Below the pieces are notes generated by a model, which did not search any database, was not told the origin of the DNA, and saw only the letters and a program-made list of their open reading frames with translations. 25,460 bases of DNA, taken from NCBI RefSeq assembly GCF_022376445.1, contig NW_025955477.1, forward strand, positions 1 through 25,460. Reading direction: 5' to 3'. The DNA is from Fomitopsis serialis. Lineage: Eukaryota; Basidiomycota; Agaricomycetes; Polyporales; Fomitopsidaceae. This document shows, piece by piece, positions 15,597-24,765 of this stretch; position 1 is the stretch's first letter; every line of letters begins with the position of its first letter. A program made the translations under genes and the position numbers.

Positions 15597-17996
15597 CTAC
15601 GTGTTCAAAAGTCCCGACTGCCTCTTCTGAAAAACCTCTTGGAACTTCGGACGTCCTCGAGGCATCGTAGGTACCGTGATCTGTTCGGACGTGTTCGGGC
15701 ACAACAGGGTGATGGTTTGATTCTCGTCGGCGAAGTTCTTCACCAGGCTCTCAGTGATGACGTCGAATGGTCGACCTAGTAGTACGTCGTACGACGCGCG
15801 CTTGATGACGTGGATCTGGAGATACAAGGTGATCGGGCCGACTTGACATGGTACGTTTCGAACAAGTCCGAGCGAACGGTCGACTCCACCGTTCGCGGAT
15901 TGCATGCTGAGGACGATGGTCGGGTCGAACGATAAACCGAGATGATAACACAGTGCTTCCGACATGCAGATGACCTGCGAACCGGGATCGAGAATGCAGG
16001 CTACCTTCTCCTTACGATCGATCGTGAGGTCGATCGTTCGAAGCGAATGGGACTCAGCCGCGACAGTGAGTTCGCTAGGTATCGCGCCTCGAGGCAACAC
16101 CCTCAGGTACGTCTCGTACGAGTCTGGGATGATGGTAGCGTCTGGGTCGAGCTCGTTGTCGTGGCAGTCTACTAACGCAGGGTCGTGTGTCGGAAGTTCT
16201 TCGAACACAGCCATGTTCGTCGAGGTCGGGTTCGAGTCATGCGTCACTCTTCGGGGCGTCACAGCTTCGCGATAGCGGTTCCGAAGCTCGGGCGAGATGC
16301 TCAGCAACTCCTCGATGGTCAGCGGGACCGTTGGCGTGCTCATGGAGCGCTTGAAGACGGACTCGGCTAGCTGGGCCTGAACCACAGGTGCAAGATTCGT
16401 ATACGAGCCGTCCCGGTTCTTAAACTTCGTAGGCGCTGCTCCGAAGTTTCGGGTCGTCGGTGGTGCATAGGTCGCGTCCCGAACATTTGCGAAGGGATGG
16501 ATCGGACTCTCCTTGTCGGGCACTGACTGCGCTGGTGGCGCCGAGGCCTGGACGCTCGGCCTAGAGTCTGCAGGTGGCGTCGAAGCTCTCGGCGGTGGAC
16601 CGGTACGCTCTGCACTCTTCGAACGCGTGGTTGGGGTCTCGATCGGTGCTGCTTGCTGGCTCGACACAGGCGGCGAAGCGAAGCGCACGGTACGCTCCTT
16701 CGAAGAGCCTCGGGAGTCCGGAGCTCGTGACTTATCGGTGGGCAAGTTCGCAGGACGGGCCGTGGAACGCTGCGGCCTCTTGTCAATCATGACGCCGTCG
16801 AACACGTGCTTCTTCCGCTGCTCTTGGGCGTAGACCTCCGTGATATGTGACAGCTGGTCTCGCATACGTTCGAGGGTCTCGCCAATGTCTAAGGCGTACG
16901 TCGCGGTCGGTGGGGTCTCGATCGCTTCGTAGAGTAGCTGGGAGGTAGTCGAACCTTGAGTGGCACCGCCCGAACCGTTCGAAGCGTTCGCGTTAAGTCC
17001 GACCTTGCCGGTGCGACGCGCGTACTCATAGATGGCGTCACGGAGGGTCTCGCCCTCTCTCCTGCTCATGAATCGACCGTCGAACGACACGACCTTGCCG
17101 TCTGGGTTCCTCCGGCACAAGCCCTTCTTGGCGTCGTCTTCGAACATTTCGCAGTCGTTGATGCGACAGCCCGAACGACCGCAGTAGAAGCAGTGAGGGC
17201 CGTCTCTACCGCCTGGTGGTCCGGGGGACCGACTCCTAAACTGCTGAGCCTCGAGAGTCTTGATCAGCGTCTGCAAGACTGGTAGGAGGTCTTCGTTCTT
17301 AACGCCGGACGAATTAGATGGTGCGACGTTCGAAGGACCTGAGGGGACGTTCGAAGATTGGACTATGACTTGCTGAAACGTCGAAGCGGGGGTAGGGCCG
17401 TCTAGGACCCATTGAGCGGCGATGTAGATCTGCGCGAAGGTCCATGGCTTGCGTCTCGAGTGGTCGGGGTTCTTCATGAACAAGCGTTGCTCGATCGGTC
17501 CCCAAAGCGCTGGGGGAAAGCCTTGCTGGAACCTTCGATCTTGTTCGAGCGTCGAGAGGGAGCCCTGAGCGATGAGGTACTCTGAGATCATGTAGAAGTC
17601 ACGGTAGTAAGCGGCGAGGTCAAGCGCGTTGCTCAGACCAAGCCTCTGACGTTCCTGGACCACCTTGTCGAGGTCGTCCGTCGAATACTTGTGTTGGTCG
17701 TCAGCACCCGGGTAGAGTGTTCGAAGAGCTGTTTTAAACTCGTCGTACGTCTTCGTAGCGTCCTTGTACGTCGGCTGCATCATCCACAGGTCCGAGACCC
17801 GTATCGGCGGGTACCGGACGGCCCATGACTTCTTGTCCGCATTGGTGGTGATCCCGCATCGCGTGAAGTGGGTCTCGAGGTCCTGGAAGAAACGGTTGAA
17901 CGCGAAGGGCTCTGACTCATCAAAGACCGGCGCAGTCGAGTGACCGCGGGCAGGCATGGAAGCCGCCTTCGAAGCTTGTGCTGCTGCTTCGGACAT
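15597..17996 (-). pseudogene. Ty3/gypsy Gag-protease (799 aa), frame-broken from Pol
   Basis: The ATG at 17996 opens a Gag with an N-terminal capsid-like helical region (about residues 25-200) and a nucleocapsid motif near 268-282. The motif is CFYCGRSGCRINDC, in which the usual His is Cys. A Pro/Ser/Ala-rich linker follows, then a retropepsin with LDPGSQV near 666 (Pro where most have Ser or Thr after the catalytic Asp) and the flap-side LLGRPF near 740. Translation stops at 15597 because of a lost T in a run at 15630-15634. The downstream protein sequence continues in another frame (15702 onward) and, after a second shift near 15430, in the Pol frame. The ancestor was probably one Gag-Pol ORF. 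Confidence 0.9.
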
Positions 17997-18558
17997 GTTC
18001 GTATCGGTGTTCGGAGGGTTCGAAGGATTTGGTGGATCGTTCGAAGGGTTTTGGTTGTCGCTGGTCGAAGTCCTTCGCGGCTCGGACGACTCTGGTCCTG
18101 GAGGGGCTAACGACGCTCTGCGACGAGTGGGTAAAGGTAGACGTGAGGTGGTGGCTCCACTACGCGTCGTGATCGGCGTGGCTGAACTGAGGTCCTCTCC
18201 TTCGAGAGGCGGCGACGGCGTTAGGGACGGTAGAGGAGAGCCAAAGACTCGAGACTCTAGGTCGTCTGAGAGCGAAAGTCTTCGAGCACGTCCGGGATGA
18301 GATGGAGATGGAGTAGTAGGTACTTGGTCTCGAACGGAGCGTTCCTGATCGTCGTGATCGGGGACAAGCTCGACGTGTTCGGACGAAGAGGGGATAGTCG
18401 AAGGTCCTGGTAGAGGGTTGCTATGCCTGCGAAAGGCGGCGGCGGATCCGGGACCTAGACGACTGTCGATAGCGAGTGCGAGAAGAGGACTTTCGTAGTC
18501 TCGGTAGTCTTCAGGGTTGACGTCGAAGTTCCGACGCGGCGGAATCTTGCTCTATATC
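17997..18558 (-). other. Leader between primer-binding site and Gag of element 2
   Basis: About 560 bp with no supported gene. It is dense in TTCGAA and related words. The small plus-strand frames here are not supported by motifs. Confidence 0.5.
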
Positions 18559-18577
18559 CCCCTCGCGGTGGGCTCCA
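18559..18577 (-). promoter_or_regulatory. Primer-binding site of element 2, identical to that of element 1
   Basis: On the minus strand this reads TGGAGCCCACCGCGAGGGG, 3 nt downstream of an LTR end ...GCGTCA. All 19 nt equal the primer site of element 1, whereas the flanking leader sequences do not match. Confidence 0.88.
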
Positions 18578-18885
18578 AGATGACGCGACCGAAAAGAACA
18601 CAAAAGCCACACAAAAACCCAACCGTGAGGTAGAGCAGTGGTATGCGAGGCCTCTGCGTCTATGAGATGTACGGGGGACTGTACAGTGGTCTAGGTAAGA
18701 AGGAGGAGGACGGACAAGACTCCGAACGACGTGGGAGAGCTTCGAAGATGTCGAAGACTGTTCGAAGACGAGGGCTAAGCCTCGAAGGTAGGAGGGGGAG
18801 TTTCGACAGACGTGTCGAACGAACGGTGACAAGGAAGGCGAGCGACGGCAGGAGAAGAAGTGTAGGGCCTCTCGGGGCAACTACG

Positions 18886-18983
18886 AGCTGACGAACGTAC
18901 TGGCGAACTGACTGACTGACTTCGAACGTACTGACTGACTGGCGAACTTGCTGACTTCGAACGTACTGGCTGACTGACGAACC
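18886..18983. repeat. Short tandem repeat in the LTR of element 2
   Basis: Imperfect tandem copies combine a TTCGAACGTACTG core with CTGACTGA runs, period roughly 35-40 bp. Next to it, at 18981-18998, is a perfect 7-bp inverted repeat (ACCTCGC, 4-nt loop, GCGAGGT). Confidence 0.7.
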
Positions 18984-19051
18984 TCGCCGGTGCGAGGTGA
19001 GATTGAGAGGGTAAGGGGGTCTCTCCGATTCGAAGGGGACAAGTCCCAGAG

Positions 19052-19057
19052 TATATA
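19052..19057 (-). promoter_or_regulatory. TATA box of element 2 LTR
   Basis: TATATA lies within a GTATATAC palindrome, about 475 bp from the primer-side end of the LTR. It is suitable for minus-strand transcription into Gag. As a palindrome it could also serve the plus-strand gene starting at 19318. Confidence 0.4.
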
Positions 19058-19317
19058 CAGGAAAATACGGTCCGAAGACCAAGAGAGCCAAGAGAAATAC
19101 AAGACATGATGAATGAAAGTGATAAGGAAGGCAGCCAATCGGAGAATGTCACAACGCTCGACCCGGACCTACTAACACATGAGAGAATCCAACTCGGCCT
19201 TCCGCAAGTTCCGAATAACGGGCGACCGTCCCCCGAACGGCGAAGGTCATAACCGGAGCCGGTGACAGTCCTCGAAGATATGAGACAGCCGCAGGAGTTC
19301 GCCTGACTTACACGAAC

Positions 19318-20024
19318 ATGCCGCACCTCGACCCAACTTCCGAAGCGTATGCTGCCCGCTACTATCGCCTCCTCGAAGTCCTCAAGACCGAGGGACTTGT
19401 CGAACCGCGATACGATGCCAACAGTCCCGGAGAGTGGCTGGCTTGGGCCCACGGGGTCCGCTGGATGATCGTACGTGCCTCCGAACATTGACTATCCTTC
19501 GAACCATCGTACCGACCTTCGAACAGCGCTTCTTGTTCGAGTCCCGTAGCCGGGCTATCCTACTAGCGAACGATACGCTTCCTGCTCCCAGGTCGTTCCC
19601 CGAGATCGACGAGTTGATGCGTTACCTCGACGAGGTCTTTCACCGCGATGGCAACCAGGGAGATATCCTAGGTTCGCCCTACCCTACGATCGCCTGGTCC
19701 GAGACCTTGGTGCTGCTCGAACAAGTCAACCAGGCCGAGCGTCGTCCTCTCGCGAACCCACAGTATCAGCGCGAGTCGTTGATCCTTTCCGACTTCCGCC
19801 AGCTGCCCGACAACCTCGAGTCCATGGGTCGAGCGATTCACAACATCGCAGTCGACCAGCGTCGCTCGCACGGCACCCTTGTCGGATTGCTCGAAAGCCT
19901 GCTCGAGCGCGTCAACACTGACCGTGGCTCCGACGCCGGTCCGTCTGTTCGTAGGGGTAGGGGTGGTGGTCATGGGTGTGGAGGTCGAGGCCACAGATAC
20001 GAGAGTTGCCGAGGCCGTCACTAG
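19318..20024 (+). CDS. Gene D: two-exon gene abutting the LTR, 216 aa, unknown function
   Basis: Exon 1 is 19318-19470 (51 codons) and exon 2 is 19527-20024. The 56-nt intron (GTACGT...AACAG, TTGAC branch motif) sits in phase 0 and joins two frames that are each interrupted without splicing (stop at 19486 if unspliced). The protein is acidic and helical (SEAYAARYYRLLEVLKTEGL, then ETLVLLEQVNQAERRPLANP) with a heptad-like DNLESMGRAIHNIAVDQRRS. It ends in an Arg/Gly-rich tail containing CGGRGHRYESC, which matches the second half of a CCHC zinc knuckle. The ATG is 6 nt beyond the proposed LTR end, and the TTCGAA words of element 2 continue through its intron and 3' flank. It may belong to element 2 or a related element as a divergent accessory gene, or be a host gene next to the insertion. 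Small size and Gly/Arg tail would also fit a Gag remnant. No family recognised. Confidence 0.6.
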
Positions 20025-20234
20025 TTAGTTTGACCTAGCCGTGTACTTGCCCGTAGTCCTACCAATGTAGTGACTCTTCTAAACCGTGTGACTTCGCCGC
20101 TAAGGGTTCCGAACATTGACGCTTGAGCTTCGAACATCGGGCGGTTCCCTCGAACGGACGGATAGCGCGTCGACCATACGGACTTAGTATACTGTCGTAC
20201 CGACCGTAAATGGCGTTTTCGGTGGGTAGGTGAG

Positions 20235-22354
20235 CTAAGGGCTCATCACCGGGTCTGCACCTCCGGGATATTGAGGAACCGCGCCGACGAACATCTGGTC
20301 GGCCGGCTCATGCTCTTCCAGCATCTCCTTGATGAGCTCGCGGTAGTCCACATTCTCGCTGTCGAGGATTGCCCGGGCTGTTGGAAAGCATCAGCATTAG
20401 ATGTTCAAAACACATTGAGAACTTACCGAGAATTTCCTGACGTGCTCGCATAGCACGGTCCCTGGCCTCCATCGACTCAAGCCGCTCCCGGAGGTCCCGG
20501 ACATTCGATTGGAGCTCGCGGATGCGCAGCGCCGCGAGTGTTGGATTCAGGTCGTCCTCCTGGAGGACATCGATCGGGCCCCCGAACTCCACCAACTCAC
20601 GCTTCCTGTCAGCGACTAAAATGGGATAGATGCGACCTGCATCATCAGCACACAATACGAGAATGAGACGTACATGCACTTACGAATGTCGGCGACGTCC
20701 CGGACAGGACCCTTCGTCTTCCTCGTACGCACGGGCTTCTGCTGGACCTCAGAGCTGGGCCCAGCCTCCGCGTTCTCCTGAGGCGCCGGCGTAACGGCCG
20801 GCGATTGTTTGACCGCCTTCTGCGCCTTCTTGCCAGCCTTCTTGGCGATGGTTGTCGGTCGCCGAGAAGGTGTACCCGCCCGTCGAGAGCTGCGCCGGCT
20901 GCCGTGAGACGTGACCGAGGCAGTGTCAGCCCGGTCGAGCTCGTCGTCAGTCGTGGGCGGAGCTTCCGCCTCGCTTTGCGGCTCGTCGGTGCCCTCGGAC
21001 TCTGTGCCAGAGCCGGCCGAGGAACGTCTCTTCGAGCCCTTACGCCCGCGGGACTTCTTGGGCTTAAACGTGCCCTCGGTGTCGATGGGCTCGCACTTCA
21101 CCTTCTTGACGTTGCAATAGTCGCATGCCGGCGGTGGGTCCTTCATGGTGCCGTCCTTCTTGAATTCGTAGCCGTCCGGTGTTGAGATGTAGCAAGGGAA
21201 ACCCTTGCATTGCGTGCATGGGTCGGGCTGCGTAAGATGTGAGTCGCGATGACACCCAGGGCGGGTATGAAACTTGCCTTCTCACGCCGGTGGACGAGCT
21301 GCCGAACCTTCCCCTCCACGTACTCCATCTCGAACTTGGCCCGCTCGCCGTGGACCTCCTCTGTCTTCTTCACGAGGATGCCCTTCGGCGGCTTTGAGCC
21401 TGGTATAGATGACGGTTAGAGTCCAACAATGGCAAGCTGAACACGACGTACCTTTTGCCCGCTTTTTCTTCGGGTGTTCCTCCTCGTCCATCTCCTGCTC
21501 GGTCTCCTCGTCCTGATGTCCAGCCGCCCGCTCGTTGTCGCCTTGCTCATCCTCGGGTGATTGCGCGCGCTGTTTGCCCTTCGATTTGCGAGTAGGAGTC
21601 GGCGCCCGCTTGCGCTTGGTACCCGCCGATTCGGTCCGTCCAGGGCCCGGCGTCTTCTTGCTCGACGCGGTCTTCCTAGTCTTGCGAGGTGGTGTCTTCT
21701 CGACCTCGTCGACATCCATCCCGTCCTCCTTCACCGGGACCTCCTCCTCACCGTCGGAATCCGCCGCTAAGTCCTGGAAGCGCACCGTCGTCGAAGGCTG
21801 ACGAGACGGGCCGGGAACGGGGGTCGGCGAGCGAGGGCGTTCAGGGAGGCCAGACGGCGCACGAGGATTGCGCCACGCCGAGGTGAGGACCCGTGGATCG
21901 TCCGGACGGATGCGGGACAGTTTGAGGCCTTCCCTCGGCGAGTGGTCCAGCTCGAGAATCGCTGAGAGCAGGAACAGCGGCACCATCGGCCGCTGCTCGG
22001 GAGGCTCGCCCGCCGTCCGACCGCTCACAACTGCATGGACCGCCCCGTACTACCACAAACGTCAGGGACCGAAAGAGCGATATATGTGCGTACTTACCAC
22101 ACAATCAATGAACTCTCCAAGCTATAGGTGAATGGTTAGATTCCTGGACGAGCTTACATGAAGCCCTGGGTACTCACAATCTCCTCTGCCAGCGCCGCCT
22201 CATCCTCCTGCCTCACCAAACCATTCCCCATCATCTTCAGAAGCTTGGCGTTCGTGATTTCCAGGAAATGATTGAGGTGGGGGCGAGGCATTCTTAGGCC
22301 GGCAGGAGCCGGCGCGGTTGCTGACGTGGCGGGGGTGGTAGACGCGGCAGACAT
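20235..22354 (-). CDS. Gene B: seven-exon gene, cysteine-cluster nuclear-type protein, 605 aa
   Basis: Exons (minus strand) are 22354-22178, 22121-22098, 22049-21452, 21399-21278, 21227-20684, 20636-20427 and 20377-20235; all phases agree and the stop is TAG. The intron 21277-21228 is GC-AG (AAG|GCAAGT). The intron before exon 6 has two in-frame acceptors (20637 or 20616). Order of regions: Ala/Pro-rich start; a folded-looking helical part (about residues 20-100, LNHFLEITNAKLLKMMGNGL); acidic and lysine-rich disordered tracts with NLS-like KKKRAKG; a cysteine region DPCTQCKGFPC, then ACDYCNVKKVKC; a Lys/Ser-rich disordered region; and a coiled coil (RIRELQSNVRDLRERLESME) near the end. The CxxCxxxxxxC half resembles Zn2Cys6 proteins and similar cysteine pairs occur in many basidiomycete hypothetical proteins. 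DNA binding is inferred, not shown. An upstream in-frame ATG at 22387 could add 11 residues. Confidence 0.8.
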
Positions 22355-22615
22355 GGCAAAGCAAAAATCGAGCAGGGGCCGAAGCAAGCGTGGAGGTGCA
22401 GCGGAGAGGAGCCGGGATGAGAGAACGCGACGGTGAACGCGGAGACAAAGGAAGAAGAGCGCCGGCGATCACGAACTTAGCAGCCACACTGCAGCCACAC
22501 GGCTCACGTGACTCCGGTTATGCCGCGGGAGCGCTAATGGGCGATCAACTTGGTGATCGCTCGCCACACCTCTTCCTCCTGACCACTTGCGTATCCTCAA
22601 CCCATCGTATCGACA
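22355..22615. promoter_or_regulatory. Divergent promoter region between genes B and C
   Basis: 261 bp separate the two proposed start codons, so the genes probably share regulatory sequence. No clear TATA box is seen on either side. A CCACACTGCAGCCACACGG stretch near 22484 repeats CCACA. Confidence 0.5.
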
Positions 22616-24684
22616 ATGGCCAAGCAAGGTATGTCCCCGGCCCAATCGCCGGGGCCTACCACTCACAACTCTTCTTCCAGCCTCTCGCAAGAAAACCGGC
22701 GGCCGTGACGTGTCAACTCGTCGGCAGGGATCGCGTGGCGGCCGGAACGCCCGCCAAGCATCGAGAAGCCCAATCGGGCTTGATGATGAGGTACGTACCG
22801 CCGTGATCTGCTCATCACGCTCCAGTTGACGCATCCTCGGTAGCCGATTCACCCTGCGTCGGGTCCCAATGTTCACGGAGCTAATACGGGTGCCGGTCAC
22901 AGTGGCGGGCAGGCTGTCCCCGGCCGACTATTCAGCATTCCGAAGGACGAGCCCGGCCGACTCTTCAACATTCCCAAGGAAGAGCCCGGCCGACTTTTCA
23001 ATATTCCGAAGGAAGAACCTGCAGATGCGATTCTGGTATGTGGACTCATGCCGAGTAATTGAGCAATACTAACCTCCGCTACCTACCAGCCAATTGCCAC
23101 CCACGCAGCATCCGGCCGCAATGTCCACGGACCGAGGACAGATGCCGGTGGCAGTGGGGAACCAATCGCCCCGGGCAAGCTCTTCAACATTCCAAAGGAA
23201 GAGGATGTGGAGATGGCCGTGGTACGTGTATTCTCGCCGAGCAGTTCAGCCTCATACTGACGGAAGCTGCTGCTAGCCTATTGCAGGTCCAGAGCGTGCT
23301 CGCTCGGCGTCGGTGGCTCCACGCCTATTTGGAATCCCGATGGAAGTTGATTCGGACGTTGGTACCGACGAGAAGGTGAGTCTCGGTTGAATGTTGACGG
23401 TGTGCATGTACTCACCAACATGCGCATAGGTGCCTGTCAAGTCAGCGCTGGCGACGGTGAGAAGGGGAGGAAGCTTGTTCGGCATCCCAACGGAGGATGA
23501 GATACCGGTAAGTTCAATGGTCTGTTCACAATGATTTTCGCTGATTTCCTGCCAGCAGGACATGGATCCGCTTGTCGCGAAGATGTTGGCAACAACACTA
23601 GCATCGCGGGCCGGGAGCTCCGTTGCACGTAGTGAGGTGTGTCATACCCACCGTTGCCCGAGCAAAGCAGATACTCACATTGTGCTCGGTGTAGTCGCCG
23701 CAAGAGCGTGTGCCCGCCGAGGTGGATGGCCGTGCGCACAGCCGGAAGCTATTCAACATCCCGATGGAAATCGCTGATGAGGTAAGTCCCGGCACTCACT
23801 CGGAGCAGCCAGAAACTCACTGCCGGTAGACCGCCACCGACGATCATGAGGGGTCCCTTCCGCCGGGCCCGCCGAGCAGGGGAACGGACGAGCCGGCCGA
23901 CGCTCAGAAGATACAAGCTGACGAACCGGCTGGGCGTGGCGCAAGGGCCGCAAGCTGCGACTCCGACGTCGTGATCACCGGATACACGCCCGCACCACTG
24001 ACGCACGCCAGCAACGACTCCGACATCGAGATCACGGATGGCCGACCGGACAACAGGAGCACCTCGAGCGGCCGACGCGCTGATGGTAAGGCCCTCCGGG
24101 CGCCGGCCTTCCCCGAATTTTCAGGGTATCAGAAAAGCGCACCGGTGGGCCCGAAGTTCGGCGAACTTGGTTGGGTGCCACCGCCTTGGAGGCGTGACAT
24201 CAGCCCCTTGGACGGGGTTGCGGCATCCCCGGGGTCGGGGAGCAATGTGCTTGGAGGCGTTAGCCCCAGCACAGGTGAGGAAGAAGGCACCCGCAAGGAC
24301 AAAGGAAAGTCCCGTGAGTTGCCCGCCGAGCCTGACAGGATGGTCCCTGCCAACATTACCAGCACCCTTGCTCCACACCATGAGCAAGACGATGCATTTT
24401 TCACCTTCGCTCCGACTGCGACGAATGCGTTCAATCCGGCTCCGGAAACCCGTACGTACTCATTTCATTTGCTCATACATAGACACGCTGACATCCATTT
24501 CTTTGTGTCAGATGGCGGTCTGACCGGCGCAATGTCGTCACGAGTGCTGGAGTTGGCCGCCGAGCGTGCCGCGGTGATGGCACACATCGATTCGTTGTTG
24601 GCACTGCAGCGCGCAAACAACCAAAACAGGGCGGCAGTAGCATGGGTGAAGGAATGGTATCGCGAGGCGAGTGGTTCACGGTAG
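22616..24684 (+). CDS. Gene C: ten-exon gene with repeated LFxIP motif exons, 527 aa
   Basis: Exons are 22616-22628, 22681-22790, 22844-23035, 23090-23221, 23277-23375, 23430-23507, 23559-23636, 23695-23781, 23830-24451 and 24512-24684, ending in TAG. Every intron is 48-60 nt, GT-AG, and the frame is continuous. Introns 2-8 are all phase 0, so exons 3-8 are symmetric modules. After a basic N-terminus (SRKKTGGRDVSTRRQGSRGG), exon 3 carries three tandem 11-residue units of the type RLFNIPKEEPG. Exons 4, 5, 6 and 8 carry one each (KLFNIPKEE, RLFGIPMEV, SLFGIPTED, KLFNIPMEI); exon 7 has none. Exon 9 has two SUMO-interaction-like motifs (DSDVVIT and DSDIEIT) and then a Pro/Gly-rich region. The last exon is helical (SRVLELAAERAAVMAHIDSL). 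Intron 9 (24452-24511, 60 nt) is stop-free and could be retained in frame; a 39-nt in-frame intron at 24087-24125 is also possible. No signal peptide is seen, so it is probably nuclear or cytosolic. Function unknown. Confidence 0.82.
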
Positions 24685-24765
24685 ACAGATTTGTAATGCT
24701 CTGTACGACCGCCGTTGTTCAATGCATCACATACCTCGGCTGCAAAAAGTAACCGGCCGTACCTA

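Larger units (their letters stand above)
12400..19312 (-). mobile_element. Element 2: 3'-truncated Ty3/gypsy retrotransposon
   Basis: Read on the minus strand it runs LTR (about 19312-18581), primer-binding site (18577-18559), leader, Gag-protease (17996-15597), then RT-RNase H-integrase (to 12380). The RT, RNase H, integrase order defines Ty3/gypsy. The left breakpoint, inside the integrase C-terminal region near 12400, is inferred from the abrupt end of conserved sequence. The right end is uncertain: 19312 is chosen because it gives a minus-strand LTR start TGTAAG and an LTR of about 730 bp. The TTCGAA enrichment typical of the element continues to about 20.13 kb, so the element or a related sequence may extend further. 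Confidence 0.85.
18581..19312 (-). repeat. 5' LTR of element 2 (right end uncertain)
   Basis: The left edge is fixed by the primer site: plus-strand TG at 18581, i.e. CA on the minus strand. The right edge is proposed at 19312 (minus-strand start TGTAAGTCAGGC). It cannot be confirmed because the partner LTR is missing. A TATA box and a tandem repeat lie inside. The 237-codon minus-strand frame at 18775-19488 crosses the proposed edge and shows no recognisable domain. Confidence 0.6.

Noticed and set aside
19318..19486. Unspliced short ORF as the real product of gene D
   Set aside because: It would stop after 56 codons, whereas the 56-nt intron gives a phase-correct join to 165 further codons.
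18775..19488. 237-codon minus-strand frame over the LTR of element 2
   Set aside because: It crosses the proposed LTR end, overlaps gene D antisense and encodes Ser/Arg repeats from the tandem repeat; no domain.
12400..20140. tRNA genes or Pol III promoters suggested by GTTCGA words
   Set aside because: No paired A-box/B-box and no cloverleaf at the sites inspected; most sites fail the B-box consensus beyond the core.
22844..23781. Kex2-type secreted repeat-peptide precursor for gene C
   Set aside because: No signal peptide, and the units are not separated by regular dibasic sites.
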